Positions 1 to 12,560 of a DNA stretch of 64,000 nt are shown here, one piece after another. The stretch is taken from the NCBI GenBank assembly GCA_009792885.1, contig WMCF01000007.1:6847267-6911266 (forward strand), given 5' to 3'. A program made the position numbers and the translations under genes. The DNA is from Eremophila alpestris peregrina (lineage: Eukaryota > Chordata > Aves > Passeriformes > Alaudidae). The stretch's first letter is position 1, and every line of letters begins with the position of its first letter. The notes beneath the pieces were generated by a model. The model was not told where the DNA came from. It did not search any database and worked only from the letters and a program-made list of their open reading frames with translations.

Positions 1-3000
1 AGAAAAATAGTAATTTAAGTTTAAATACAAAATCTCCAAGTTTTATGAGTGAGGATTTTTAATCTTTTATTTTAGTTTTTTAAAACTTCAATCAGGAGAT
101 TAATTTAGGTAACAAGCTGATTTATTAAAAATATTGCCCTTATCTGAATAGCCCTTTTAACTGTGTTTCATTTTGAAACACTTCAAGGTTTGTGAGTTCA
201 GTTCTGAGCGAGGCTTTTTCAAAGTTTTTCATGAAAAATCCCTGCAGGACTGAGAAGTGAATATGTTTGAGTGGGGTCTTTTTTAATGCAATGTCCTTCT
301 GGGGGCAATTATGGAATTTCTGGATCTGGCCTAGGATTCTTCTCTAGTGAAATCTGGTGGCCTACATAATTACTGGAGACTTCTAAATGCCTTCACTCTA
401 AACAGGCAACCTCAGCACTGAAAACTCTGTCTCACATGAAAGGAGGCAATTTTCCAGATTTACCAGCCTCTCAAACCAATTTTAGGTGATTAAAATTACT
501 AAGAAAACAATGATACTACAATTACAGACTAATATCAGTCAAATTTAATATTGCAAGAAATTCACTTCAGTAGACACAACACAAACAGATTTTACAGTCA
601 GCTGTTGGTGTTTTTGTGATACTGCTCATCAGAAAATTCTCATTTTTTTCCAAACTCAAAACACTACAATGCATGCTGTGAGTCTTCTCATTTCCTTTTC
701 CCATTCTGATTAATGTTCTTATATTTATTAGACAGAAAACTAATGAAGAGTGAACAGGAAGGAAGACTACAAATCCATGAATAGTGGAGAGAAAGTGAAT
801 AGAGAATGACCTTTCATTCTTCAGTGTAAGATACAGAGCACTCAAGGACAAGCAAATGGAAATATGATTTCATCACCAATCACCCACACTCCATAGTGAA
901 ACTCATTGCCAAAGAACTTTGTGGAAAATGAGTATTGACATGCATTATAAAAAAGGCAAGACAACTTTATGAATAGCATGTCTACTGGTGGCTATCCAAA
1001 AGAACAGCATGCCAGCCATCTCCCCCAGTTGCCAGAAGTTGTTAGGCCAACGCAAAGCCACACTTGTCTTGCTTCTCATTTATTTTCCTAAGCATCCACT
1101 ACTCACCACATCCAGGTACAAGTTTTTAGAGATGCGCATGCATAATTTGCTATTTTCTCTTTACAAAATAGACATAAGGTAAATGTTAAAAATGGAAATG
1201 TCACAATTGATTTTCATATCTTGGAATAACTAGTGTGCAGGAATTGGAAAGTAATTCAATAAAAATTTAGAAAACATTTTTACTGGCGGGAAATCACTTG
1301 TCCAAGAACCACTTTAGGGAGACAATTCTCATGTCCAACTACTTTTATATTAGAAACAAATGTTGTCTGGTATTGAAAGCATTTCATTACACAGCTCATG
1401 CACCTTATCTAGAGATAATTTTTAACAGATTCCCACTTGCTCTGCAAAAATAAGTTCCTAAGCACTCCCTCACCACAGGAGGAATTTCATCAGTGAACTA
1501 AAACCAGTTTAAACAAAATGCATTTTTCTATCACCTGACACCCCAACAAACTGATAGAGACTGTGATGAAGTTTAATGAAGAGGGTTTACAATGTGTTGT
1601 AGCTCTTTTCCCATATATGCAAAATATAGCATTATTTCCTTTTAAAAAGAAAAATTGGAGTTTAAGATCCAAAGATTATGAACTACTTCTTTCAGTAAGT
1701 TATGCATAAGAAAAAAAATATTAAGAATTGGTACTCTGTGGCATTAAGTACTCATCTCTGGTATTTCTAAAAACAACAGGCTACTTCAGCAGCCAAGTGC
1801 ATATTACTTCTGAAAATATGTATGCATCATCTCGTATTAATAAATGTAAAATGCCGAAGAAAAAATTAGGGCTGCCCTGCTGCAGTTTTGCTATGAACTG
1901 AAAGGCCAGTAGAAAGGTCCAAAAGAGTCTTGGGAAATAGAACACCTCAATATGCTTCCTGCATTTCTTCATCACAGCAATTTGGCCAGGGATACAGAAG
2001 TGAAAGCAACCTTAAATAAGCTCTCTTCACACAAAAGTAGCAGCTGAGAGATAGAGACCTGCTCAATCACAACTTGCTTTTAAGAAATTATTTTAACACC
2101 TCAAAATGTATTGCTTGCAGGATCCCATATTCCTTTTTACACAAGGAAATAATTTCCTTCCTCTTGCAAACTAAAATCTGAGAGTCTTTGGGCTTAACCC
2201 GCTCATGAGGTCAAAACACACTGGTTTTAGAACAATCTCTAGAAACTGTGAGTTACTCCCAAGTAAAAAGCATTTTGTAATCCTACCCCCAATATTAACA
2301 GAAATGTTTTTACTCATAATCATATGGCAACATTTTATACCTGCACTTACCCTGTTGAAAAAGAAATTTGTCATTTCACAGTCAAAAACAGCAAAAAACA
2401 TAGGCTATTTTTTTCTTAAGGGATATCTAACCTATCATCAGAAAACTACATTGCAGAGTACATCTGGAAATTCTCAATACCCAACCATTTCCATTAGAAC
2501 TGATTATTTAGAAGATATTTTAAAATCAAGAACAATGACTCAAGTACATAAACATGGAATAATGAGCATGGTTTTGATCCCTAGTGGGAGGTTACCTTTG
2601 CAGTCAGAAAACTGAAAATGTTTCCTTTTTTTCCCTACACAAAATTAAACTTGAATTCTAACTGAAACATGCAGCACTTGACTTCAGGGTTCATCTTGCA
2701 GCTGATACTGTTGATTCTATAAAGGGTCTAATCCAAAAGGTTTGGCTCTACGTGAGGACTTAATGTTTTAAAGAGACATCCTGGACTGGATTTGCACGGA
2801 CAGACAATCCTGAAAGCACAAGTATGTTATGAAATGGAGTGTAGCACAGTGATCCCTAAACAAGCAGAGATGCAAGACACCTGTTCATGAAAAGGGCAAC
2901 AGCACAGTACACAAGCAGCTTAAACAGCAAATTACCTACATTATGAACTTTGTATGCTGCCAAAAGCAGTCACCAGACCAGGCCACTCAGCACTTTTCTG

Positions 3001-3060
3001 TCCAGGATTAATAAGATCCAGTTTTATACCCACAAATGAAAGAAAATGTGACTGAAGTCA
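1..3060. other. Unique AT-rich sequence, no gene seen
   Basis: No recognisable exon, repeat tail or RNA gene was found here. The longest open frame (2205-2615, plus, 136 codons) has a translation without recognisable domain, signal peptide or repeat, and lies in AT-rich sequence where frames of this size occur by chance elsewhere in the window. Intergenic or intronic sequence is the simplest reading. Confidence 0.6.
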
Positions 3061-3654
3061 AAAGATTGCAGCTCAGGTGTCTCCTGCCTCAGTGTTACAC
3101 TCCAACATACCTAAACCACTCTGTTGCTGCTCTCTGGTGTATTTAAAGCATCCTTTCCCACAGAAAATAAGCCATGCTGTATTATCACCCACTCCTCATA
3201 TGGGGCACCATTTGACAGGGGACTCACAACTGACACAAGCATCAGTCCCTTATTGCCTTAAGAATTTTCATACCTTTACTCTGCAGCCTTCCCACAGCTC
3301 CTCCATGCAGCACTGGCTCTTTCTCTCTTCATTCTGCAGGACCAGCTAACTCCTTCCTGCCCCTTGCATGACCACCAAACCTTGTCTGTCCCTCATACAA
3401 CATCTTACCCTTTCCATCCCTTACACAGCCTCGCGACCTTCCTCTTCACAGCAGGGACAGCAGACTCCAACTGCCTCTGGACCAGCTAAGTCACTCTTTT
3501 AAAATTCACATCCTTATTGGACACAGCTGTGAGAGCAAGGCTGTTCCCACTCTTCAGTAATTGGCACAGCTGCAATTTATCAGGGGCAAGAGTGCCTTCA
3601 GCACTATCTCTGTGTCCTTCCACAGTGCTGTGCCATAGAACAAACCAATTCTCT
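3061..3654 (+). repeat. GC-richer, pyrimidine-rich block upstream of a CR1-type tail; possible retroelement body
   Basis: This stretch is clearly richer in C and T than its surroundings and runs straight into a CR1-like 3' end at 3655-3727. The second half (about 3480-3650) has the character of an untranslated retroelement body: several CAGCTG-containing segments and no open frame longer than about 90 codons. It could be the 3' untranslated part of the same CR1 copy or an unrelated older insertion. The left boundary is not visible and no target-site duplication was found, so the block is placed by composition only. Confidence 0.35.
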
Positions 3655-3727
3655 TTAGAGTTGGACTCAATGATACTTGTGAGTCCACTTCCAAATTAGA
3701 ATATTCTCTGTGTATGATTCTGTGTGA
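3655..3727 (+). mobile_element. CR1-type LINE 3' end (CR1 tail shared with the 57.2-kb SINE)
   Basis: The sequence begins TTAGAGTTGGACTCAATGAT, continues through a 'cttgtgagtcc' and 'ttccaa' segment, and ends in imperfect ATTCTNTG octamers (attctctg, gattctgtg). This order, with GTTGGACTC-GATGAT, a 'gtcccttccaa' box and ATTCTATG-like microsatellite repeats instead of poly(A), is the diagnostic 3' end of avian CR1 elements. The same tail with near-identical spacing occurs on the SINE at 57232-57280, which suggests a CR1-X-like subfamily. No tRNA-like head is visible upstream, so a CR1 copy is preferred over a SINE here. Confidence 0.75.
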
Positions 3728-4706
3728 AACCCACAGCCTAGAGGCCCCTCCAAACGTTTAACTGAACTAGAAACAGCTACCTCATTTTAAAAAGTCTGAA
3801 TTTGTCAGTATACTCCAAACACATTTAGGACGTGATATCTATCAGCTTCACCAAAAGAAGTGTGGAACTGTGACATTACTAAGGAAGCAAAGGCTACCAC
3901 CTGCACAAACCACAGCCAAAAGCTAGAGAAACAAATGATGAACTAGAAGAGATACTGCCTGATAGGAAGAAATAGCAATTTTTGGTCTCTAGGCCACGGA
4001 CTACTGAAAAAAACCCTTTAGAGGGTTAAAAGAAGCTGCAGAGAAACAAACATGTAGAGCAAAGAAAGAGATGTATCTAAAAAAAAAATTATGTGAGAAA
4101 CCTTCCACCACTTCCATGTCAATTTTAATGAAATGCAGATTGGCACAGTTATCACATAAAACCATAAACAGAGACAAATTATGTATAAACAGCACAACTA
4201 AAGGTTGATTGAAGTGTTAAAGATCAGGACTGGTAATATGTAATTAGTCACGATTGAATCACTTAAGACTAACTGTTGGTGCATAAAGTCTCAGAGGAAT
4301 GCGCTGTAATTTTGCACTTTATTGATATTTATGCCACTAAACAGTTCCTTGAATTTCAATTTTCACTGTTTTTACCAGTAGCTACTGTTTCTGAAATAAC
4401 ACAATTCATCTCAAGCATTGTGTTTGGCCCAAACCCACAAAGTAGCAGCCCCCTTTCAGGTAATGAAACCAAGAGTTCAATTTAAAATTTATCATCTGGG
4501 GTCCTCAGAATGTATCTAGTATCTAATTATGCATAAATAACAATTTATAAACATTGACAACTGGTAATTATGTGAGAAAAAACAAGTTCTAGGTAAACTT
4601 TTAGCATTTGTCACGTTATGGAACTTCCCTTAGTAAAACAACTACGTGTACTGGTTTTCTTTTTGTTGTTCTAGTCTTCTGTGTAAATGCATTAGCCAAG
4701 CAAGTT
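3728..4706. other. Unique AT-rich sequence, no gene seen
   Basis: Between the CR1-type tail and the A15G14 tract no coding or RNA gene signature is visible. Short open frames on both strands have no recognisable translation. Confidence 0.55.
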
Positions 4707-4735
4707 AAAAAAAAAAAAAAAGGGGGGGGGGGGGG
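4707..4735 (+). repeat. A15G14 homopurine tract
   Basis: Fifteen consecutive A residues (4707-4721) are followed without interruption by fourteen consecutive G residues (4722-4735). It is the longest pure-purine homopolymer pair in the window. Such tracts can fold as G-quadruplex or triplex DNA and are a classic place for sequencing and assembly length errors. The exact lengths should be treated as uncertain. Confidence 0.95.
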
Positions 4736-7700
4736 AATGGCAGAACTCCCTGGGATTTATTTTTGATTAATAAATAAAGCTTTAGCATTCTTTATATCTT
4801 TATTTCTGAAGCATAATTTCAGTCCCTGAAAAATTTGAGAAACATTTGTAGCCAAAAACAGAAAAACAACATTTAAAAAAGAACAGAGAAATTGGACTTA
4901 AGGCAACGATTTTACACAGCAACTCATTATTTGGAGTAATTTTTTTTCATTCCCAGTGTAAAACATTCAGTCTGCAGAAATAAGATGGCTTAGGCATGAA
5001 AAGTGGTATTTCCAAAAACTGCAGAAAAAAAATTACTTTGTATTATCAGTCTCAAATGATAGTCATAATAAAAATGGAACATAAACAAAGAAAGAAAGCT
5101 CCAAGAGGGAAGGAGAAATGCAGCAGACATCAACAGAGGATTTCTGAAAATCAGGTAGTATTTCCTTCTGGGCATAAAAAGTATTTTCCTGAAAAATCAT
5201 TCTTCTATCTCAAATTTTTCATCATCCTTTTATTTTAAAGCTTTCAGTGCAAGCTGCTGGAGGATATTTATCTTAAAATATTGTATGTTCTTTTTTGCTA
5301 TGTGATCAGGTTGTTCAAAAACAATCCACCACCAAAATAAAAGTTACACTATACACATTCAACATATATTACAGTCATTATACACAGAGAAATAGGTACT
5401 CTCTGTCAGAAGTGCTGAGAGAAGACAGGACCATTTACACATCTGAAAAATCACAAGGTATTCCGACTGTAGATCAGGAAGTGGCCACTTCATGTAACTA
5501 GACTAGAGAAACCCATTAGCTGATTTTTTTTCTGGCACACCTGTAAACACTGAAATATTATTTTAGCTTCCACTAAGATAGAATAGTTATACTTTCTGAC
5601 TGCATTCATAGCAAGATAACTGCAGAATTTGATTTGTAATCTAAAAACAGTCGCAGCAACCCCAATTGATAAAATATACATTTCTCAAAAAAAACACCTT
5701 ACCTTAGATTCTGCAGAAGAGAAATGGTGTGTGGCAGAAATCCATATTTCCATTCACAAGGAAGATCAGCTTCCACTACTGGTGTCACGAGACTCCAGCT
5801 GGGCCCACAGAACCTCCTCACCTGAAGAAGGGACTTACAGCTCTGAAGTTTAATACAGGACACTTAGCAGCTGAAGAGTTTTAAGTTTTTCTTCTCAAAT
5901 ATTTAATTACAGAACTTCCTTTTCATGGAAGTGTCCTATTGGCACTTCTTACTTTAAGATAGTTGTCTTTCTTCTTTTTCATATTCAGTGCAAATGTGAG
6001 GAAGAAATTATTAAAACCAGCTAAGAACAGCACCAGAAATGCCTTTTTTCTGTTCAGATAGAAGGAATGTAACAATTTAAATTGCATTTTTCTGTTTAAA
6101 TTATGCTCAAGTTCAAGGTGTGGATTTATGCTATATTGAAAGGAACACAGGAATAGCCATATTCACAGTGTACTATCTGCCACATCCATCCTCCAGCTCT
6201 TCCAGATGCCATCTCACAGCTGACAGTCTTCATGTGGGGGCTCTTCATGGTCTCCATGGGCTTTCAGGATCACACTTGAGGCTTCACTACCCGCAAGAAA
6301 AATAAATCTGATCCCAAGAAGTGCGTGGGAAAGGCAGGACTTGCTGGCTCGTCCCTCAAAACAGCATTCTGAAAATCATGCCCACTCAGATGGGGACTCT
6401 AATTATTATCCTGGTTCTTCTCAGAGTTACTCTTAGAAAACAACTCCTCATGAAGCTTTTGTCCTCTTCATCACTGTCCTCTTTACACAACCTTTTCCAG
6501 CATACTAGTACTCCTTATACCTAGATTCCTTTTTAAAATAACTACACAAATCCAAACAGCGCTCAGTGCTCCCTGATGTCTAGAGCTGCTTCTTCTAAAT
6601 TATTCCATTCACTTATATCCATAATTTAGTGAGATAATTAAACCCATTTCATAGTAAAGTTATATATTTAGGACTGTACTTTTTATTGGCCAAAGGCCAA
6701 CAATAAAAAGCTTATATAAAGTATGTTTATTTATGTCCCAGTAGGCTGCCATTTTTTATGCTATTTTACATGTGCATAAAACCACTTTCAGATCCATATT
6801 CAAGGCTGCTGGATAGTGACTAGAATGTACTTTTTTTTGGTGCTTGACATTTCCTGAGTTTTTGAAATAAGCAGGTATTCACTGGATCTTCAGACTCGTT
6901 TTTGCTGTTCATTACTGCTCACTGTTTATCTAAATGTCTTTCCAACTTATTGTCCATCCCTTTTTTTTTAATCTGCTTCAGACTGCTAGGCTTCTGCTAT
7001 GTCTATAAAAAACAAAGAGAAGATAAAGTCAATGTTTTTTGTCAGTACACATGGCATCTCAGAAAATGAATTGTAGCACTGTGCATTATTAGATGTGCAG
7101 GTAATGATGTATTCCCCCTGTCAAACTCTTCACAGATAATAAAAATTACATGCTTATTGCAGACACACTAATTATGTGCAGTTATGGACAAAAAAAAATT
7201 GAATGCTTTCCTGAGGTGTAGATTAGTATGTATTGAATGCTGCCTTTGGCAAGGCATTTGGGAATTTTATTTTAATTTTCTTAACAGCAAATTAGAAATA
7301 TATTTGAAAACCATTAAATTTGAAATACAGTCAGTGAAGGTGATGAATTAAATTGATAGTGGAGTTTCTCCACCATCTATTCCTGACTGAAAGGAAGGAA
7401 ATTATTTCTTTGGCTTGTACGATGTGATTTCATCGTTTCATAAAACAAGAGGATGTAGAGATGACAGACAAGCCCAGGACTGTGCCAGCAGTTACAGAAA
7501 CATATATAACTGCAGTTCCCTTTCAACAGCTCAATAAAAAGTGACTTTGTATATACTCTTTTCTTTACTAATAATAGCAAAGGAACATCCAGGAGGATAA
7601 AAAGCCTTCTTCCTACATTAGGATAGGTCTCTGATGAGCTGAAATTTCCAAATAAGCCCTAAGAATTGTAGGCACACAGGCTATCACAGGCTGTGAGTGA

Positions 7701-8137
7701 GCTCCTGCCTGTCTTCAGCATTGCAGAGGACATTCTACCACAGTCCTCCAGACAGCCTGCTTCCTGCAAAAGTCTGGGGTTCCAGGCTTACATTTTGTTA
7801 CATCAGATTTGTTCAGCTAACAAAAGGTATGTATTTCTAATTGGTTTGACCTAGAATTGCTATGTGGTATGGCACTGACAAAAATAAGTAAGTTATAATC
7901 TGCAGAAAAGACTTTTTCAAGCTGTAAAGAAAGTTAAGAAAACAGATCAAACCACTGGGAACTCCCCTACCTTTTAAAAAGAAAGAACAGTGCTGTGCAT
8001 CTCAAAAATGCACAGCTTAATTGGAATAAAAACTGCTGTGGACCTTACATTCAAGAGAATATCCTCTGTGAGTGTACTTATTAGTAACTGTAGCTAAAAG
8101 AATGAGAAAACAAAAGGAGAAGGAAGCACCATTTGTC
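4736..8137. other. Unique AT-rich sequence, no gene seen
   Basis: No exon, RNA gene or clear transposon end was recognised. The one notable structure is the inverted repeat at 6679-6710, listed separately. Open frames are short, overlapping and uninformative. Confidence 0.55.
6679..6710. repeat. Nested inverted repeat (hairpin)
   Basis: CTTTTTATTG (6679-6688) is the perfect reverse complement of CAATAAAAAG (6701-6710). Nested inside, TTGGCC and GGCCAA form a second perfect six-base stem around an AAA loop. The two stems share bases, so only one complete fold, or a bulged combination, can form at a time. No function is implied by the sequence. Confidence 0.85.
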
Positions 8138-9003
8138 CTAATCATTCTCTATCTGTTGCTGGGAAATCTGTACCTCACATGAGACAAGGGAAAAGACTCT
8201 CAGCCACACAAATTCACCAAGGAGAGGTTTTGACCTTTTGTTTGTGCCTGGCAATAGCAGAGAGCCCTGGTCCATGAGCCAGGCCTGTGTCCCTAGCCCT
8301 GCACAGCAGGCAAACACAGTCAGCCACTGCCTGGGTAGTCTGAAGCACCCACACACTCTGGCACTTCTGTACAACCATTCACTCTCCATGAAAGAGCATT
8401 GTTCCAATATGTCTTTTTCCTGCAAAAATCTCTTTAACAAATGATTCAAAACCCAGTACATGGAATCCACACACAGGGCAGTAGACCTCCAGCCAGGTTA
8501 GGAGGGACAGCAGGTAGAGCAGGAAAGAAGAGGTGACAGTGCCTAAGTTTCAGGTTCTTCTGGAGATGCGTAAATCACTGAAGACTTTAAAACTCTGGGG
8601 CTCACTGGGACAGCTTGGAAGCCTGTGTTCAGAAGCAAAATAGACACCGAGCTAAGACACCTTCTCCACATGATCTGGCTAGATGCCAGCCTACAGTATT
8701 TAAGCTGCACCAGGCTGGAGTAATGGGGATTTTTGTCTCTGAGTTTGAGTCCCCAAAACATCCCATTCTGCAGTCAGAGGTGCAGAGAGAGCTCAGAACC
8801 ATCTGCACTGCCAGCCCCAGTTCATCCTCAGTTAAGTGAACTCTCCTTGAGAAAGTGAAGATGAACTGTAGAAAACCAGGTGTAGCTACAGCAATGTGAA
8901 GCAAGGCCTTGTTTCCATTTTTTCTGTTTTCAATAGAGCCACTACCAGCATCAACAGCTGGAGCAGTCAGCAGAGAACAACGTTTCTCCTTGTGCTCACA
9001 CAC
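8138..9003. other. GC-richer patch of unknown origin
   Basis: Base composition rises here relative to both flanks and several overlapping open frames of 70-124 codons appear on both strands, as expected when stop-codon density falls. No translation resembles a known protein and no splice-site arrangement stands out. It may be an old, degraded repeat; no family could be recognised from the sequence. Confidence 0.4.
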
Positions 9004-10399
9004 TCAGTTCAAAGAAAAAGAAACATCTGTTGCTCCTGTCTTTGTCTAGTGCATTTATGAAGGCTCATTATTTTATTTTTTCTGTTACTACAACTTCCCT
9101 CTCTCCACAAAAACTACTGCTGACAATGCCTATAAGGTAGATCAGTCATTCTGGGCAGAAAGATTTCATTTTCAATTCCCATTTTCATACTCATTAAAAA
9201 CTGCAACAAAACCCTTAAAGATATATTAATTGTTAATTATCACTATTCTATAAGCAGATTGTCATTCTGCACATGTCACTTAGATTACAAGAAAAAATAA
9301 TGAAAATGTATTACATAGTCAATAAAGAAAAATATACTTTAGGCTACATTACTGCAAACTGCTTTTGTCTAATGGAAGAGCATAAAAGGAACTAGCAGCC
9401 CACAATCCAGCCAATTTCCTAGCACAAATTAAACTTGGATACAATGAAGTTCCCCTCGGGGAGAGCACAATCACTGTTTTCTAAGATGCTTTATCACCTG
9501 ACCTGCTCTGAACTCCCTTGTTGCTTTAAACTTTCTTCTTTACAGGACTCAGGCATAAGGGGAATCTTGGAAGGGGCAATGGCATGATTATACTAAAAGC
9601 ACTTTTAAAAACACAAGGGAAAACATGTTAAAAACAAAGAACAACTTCTCTATAGTAGAACATACTTCAGCATGTTCAAACTGTGTAGCCAGAATTACCT
9701 TTTGTGAATAGACTGTATCTCTGCCAACCACCCCAGAGCTAAACACAAGAAATGTGCTACAAAAATATCCATGTTGCGACACAGAAAAAGTTAATATTAT
9801 AATATATCTCAAAAAGCTTTTTCTGTTGGTACCTAAGTGAAAATTGTTCAAGCTTATCCAGGCAAACCAACCTCATACATAAGGGACTTACAAGAAGTTA
9901 CATCGAGAAATCATATGTTAAGAAATTATTAGCTAATAATTTGGTCCAGTTTTGGTTTTTAGGCATCTGAGTTGCCCAGCTTCACCTTGAATTTAATGAT
10001 CTACTTATACAGCACTATTGACTGGTCAGATATCCTTCCCTCCCAGCCCTCTCTGTTTACATTCAACATAAGGTAATTACACGTATCAGAAAGGTACTAA
10101 TGAATAAATATTAACTTGATTCTCTTTAAAACTGGAAGAGAATATATCAAAAGTTTAGTAGTAAACTAAGGTATCAGACAGGAATGGGGATCAAAAACCC
10201 AGCAATGAAGGAGCTGCATTTTACAAACCCCTTAAAAGACCTTTAGAGTAAAGTAAGCCCAGGGATATAGTTCTGTTTTCCACAGAATTTTGAGCCAAGC
10301 TGAGAAAGTTCACAAGTTCCTACAATTTGCCACAGATTTATGGACTACTGAGAAAGTAGGTGCTAAAAAGGATTAATTCCTGATTTACATATTCTACTA
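9004..10399. other. Unique AT-rich sequence, no gene seen
   Basis: Nothing beyond AT-rich single-copy-looking sequence is visible; open frames are short and without recognisable content. Confidence 0.55.
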
Positions 10400-10720
10400 G
10401 TAAAGTGGTAAGGCCTTATGGAACAAACACAACAGCTGCAAATTACGTAATTATGTATCTGTATGCAAATTTGCAGACATCTCCTAAATGTTGGGATACT
10501 ATTTGCAATGCTAATTAAGTGCTTTTTATTACCTCTGCATAATCTCTACATGTGATCCTGTGCCAGATGTCACTGTCACTTGGAAAACCTTTATTGTCAG
10601 GTTAGCTGAGGCAGCAAGCATTAACACTGCTCATAAAAATCCTATTTTTAATTAAATTTCCTGCAGTGTCTCAATAATTGCTCATTGTCTTCCTGTCCAA
10701 ATCAGGCTGTTGATTCCTTT
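10400..10720. promoter_or_regulatory. Candidate conserved non-coding element with homeodomain/POU-like sites
   Basis: This block is dense in motif-like sequence. AATTACGTAATT at 10441-10452 is a perfect 12-bp palindrome with a retained CpG. ATGCAAAT at 10463-10470 matches the POU octamer and overlaps a second palindrome, GCAAATTTGC (10465-10474). TAATTA-type homeodomain cores (for example gctaattaagtg) follow. No open frame or repeat explains it. High motif density of this kind is typical of vertebrate developmental enhancers, but conservation cannot be tested from one sequence, so the call is inference. Confidence 0.35.
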
Positions 10721-12503
10721 TTTCAAATTGCACACCTGAATCGTAACTTCCAATGCATGGAAGTCTTCCTTCTCCACCTCAGCAATATTAAATATATTAA
10801 AAAGAAAGAAAGACAGGAAAAGTAACATCTTCAGATGCCAGAATTACTTCCTTATGGAAGTTTATGCAGTGAATGCCAGGAAAAAAACAAAGAAGGGACA
10901 TGAATATTGAAGCATTTTAAACTGTGCAGAAAGAAGTTACATGGAGATTGCAATCAACTAGTGGCATCAGTGAATCACTCCCTCACATTGCAATTCTTAT
11001 ATTCAGAGAAAGGTATAAGCCAAGACCGTATTTCCTCCTTAAGCCATTTTTATGAAAGGCGTAATTTGAACAATGACTTCCACATAAATTTCTCGATCTT
11101 AGGCCAAGTGTCTGAGCAAGGATGCCAAGGAAAAAAACAATGCTGAGGAGAAACCAGCAAGAAAATTAACTATTTCTTCCTCTGAAAAAAGCAATTCTGA
11201 GTTTGCTCCTTTTAGTAGGCCAGAATACAATGGAGTCTAACTGGAGCAATAAAACAAATACCTTGCTTCTAATGTCAAGTTAAAACAAGCTTAGTAAAAA
11301 CTTTATGACACCCTTGATTTAGACCATTGTCCTACAACACTTTAAGGCATGAAATAACGACAGACCTCTCCCAGGCAGTTATGGGATTGCAGTAATTTTA
11401 AAGATTTAGCTGGCCAGCCTTTTCTGACTGAACCACTCTGTTGTCTGCAGAAGCATGATGCTCTTTTGTGTGTTCTCCCATCCTGGCTAGGCTTCTCAAC
11501 ACACTCATCAAAGACCTTGGCACTGAGTAATAAAGCACTCTACAGAAAGAATTTTACCCACAGTTCAGAGTGAAACATTAAATCAGACCTCTCCACAAAA
11601 CAAATAAATATTACTATAAGCTAGTCATGAAGCTGAGTCTTCCAAAATGTCTCATTATTTGAAGTTTACAACACAAGTTGCTGATGGAAGCACTTTTTGA
11701 CAAGGTATATAAAATTATACTTGGTACAACCTAGCCATTATACCCTACCTGGCTCAGCTCAGAATAAATCTGGGACTAAGGTGGATTAAACTCTAGCTTT
11801 TTTTCCATCTTCCATTTTATGGCATTTTCCATCAAAATTATTATTCTGAGATTCAGGAGTATCAGTGTCAAAGCAGAAAGGCTGCTGGGGAGATTCAAGG
11901 GCAGATTATAACATCATTCAGCTGCACTTCACCTGGAGATTGCCTGGAGGCCCCCTGGAGGCCTGTGTAACCAAAGTGGAAGAAAGATGCAGGAAATAAT
12001 TTCTGGGTTTTTTAAGGAGCTGATAGAAAAAAGAATCTGCAATAAACTCTGATAGATCAAAAGTTGTCATAAATTAGGGCTGGCTAACCTGATCTAACAA
12101 GCTGTCTATTGAGAACATTAAGGAAATCTGCATTACTTTCATTTGACTGAGGAACAGTTTTATGGACAAGCCTTATCCAACAACTCTCCATTGTCAATTG
12201 GCTAGAAGGTTGGTATCTGAACTGACAAAAAAAAAAAAAAAGGGAACACACTAGAATTTACACCATATGCATGTCAGTTGTCCACAGGATTGGTCCTTTA
12301 GAAGATTAATGTATCTCTTGCTTGCATTTGGGAACTTCATCCTCATTCCATGGGTTTAATGTGAGGATTAAAACACTCAAAATGTTCATATGGATACCAC
12401 TGACCCCTGTGCTTTTATTTCTTCCTGTTTCTTTGTAGGCAAGCTTTCTTTCACAGTATTCTGAAAAGCTGGGTTCTCTTCTGGCTAGAGTATATACAGA
12501 ACA
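10721..12503. other. Unique AT-rich sequence with an A15 run, no gene seen
   Basis: No exon or RNA gene signature is visible. A run of fifteen A residues at 12227-12241 is followed by GGG. It resembles the shorter purine tracts scattered through the window and is not preceded by a recognisable processed transcript. Confidence 0.55.
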
Positions 12504-12560
12504 TATAGAATCATTAAGGTTGGAAAAGACCTCCAAGATCATTGAGTCCAGACCAAACAC
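12504..12560 (-). mobile_element. CR1 LINE 3' end, minus strand, very short
   Basis: The plus strand reads atagaatcattaaggttgg followed by 'aaaagacctccaagatcattgagtcca', which is the reverse complement of the CR1 3' terminus (GGACTCNATGATCTT, a 'ggtc' box, 'ccaacc', then ATTCTAT). Only about 55 bases are clearly alignable by eye. The following hundred bases (to about 12660) may be a decayed continuation but cannot be supported. The element is 5'-truncated, as most CR1 copies are. Confidence 0.8.

Noticed and set aside
2205..2615. 136-codon open frame, plus strand
   Set aside because: No recognisable domain, unsupported start, overlapping opposite-strand frame, and a length matched by other chance frames in the window.
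8138..9003. GC-richer patch with overlapping frames on both strands, considered as coding
   Set aside because: Frames on both strands are equally open and none resembles a known protein or is flanked by convincing splice sites.
12227..12241. A15 run as a poly(A) tail of a processed pseudogene
   Set aside because: No coding-like or transcript-like sequence precedes it, and no target-site duplication was seen.
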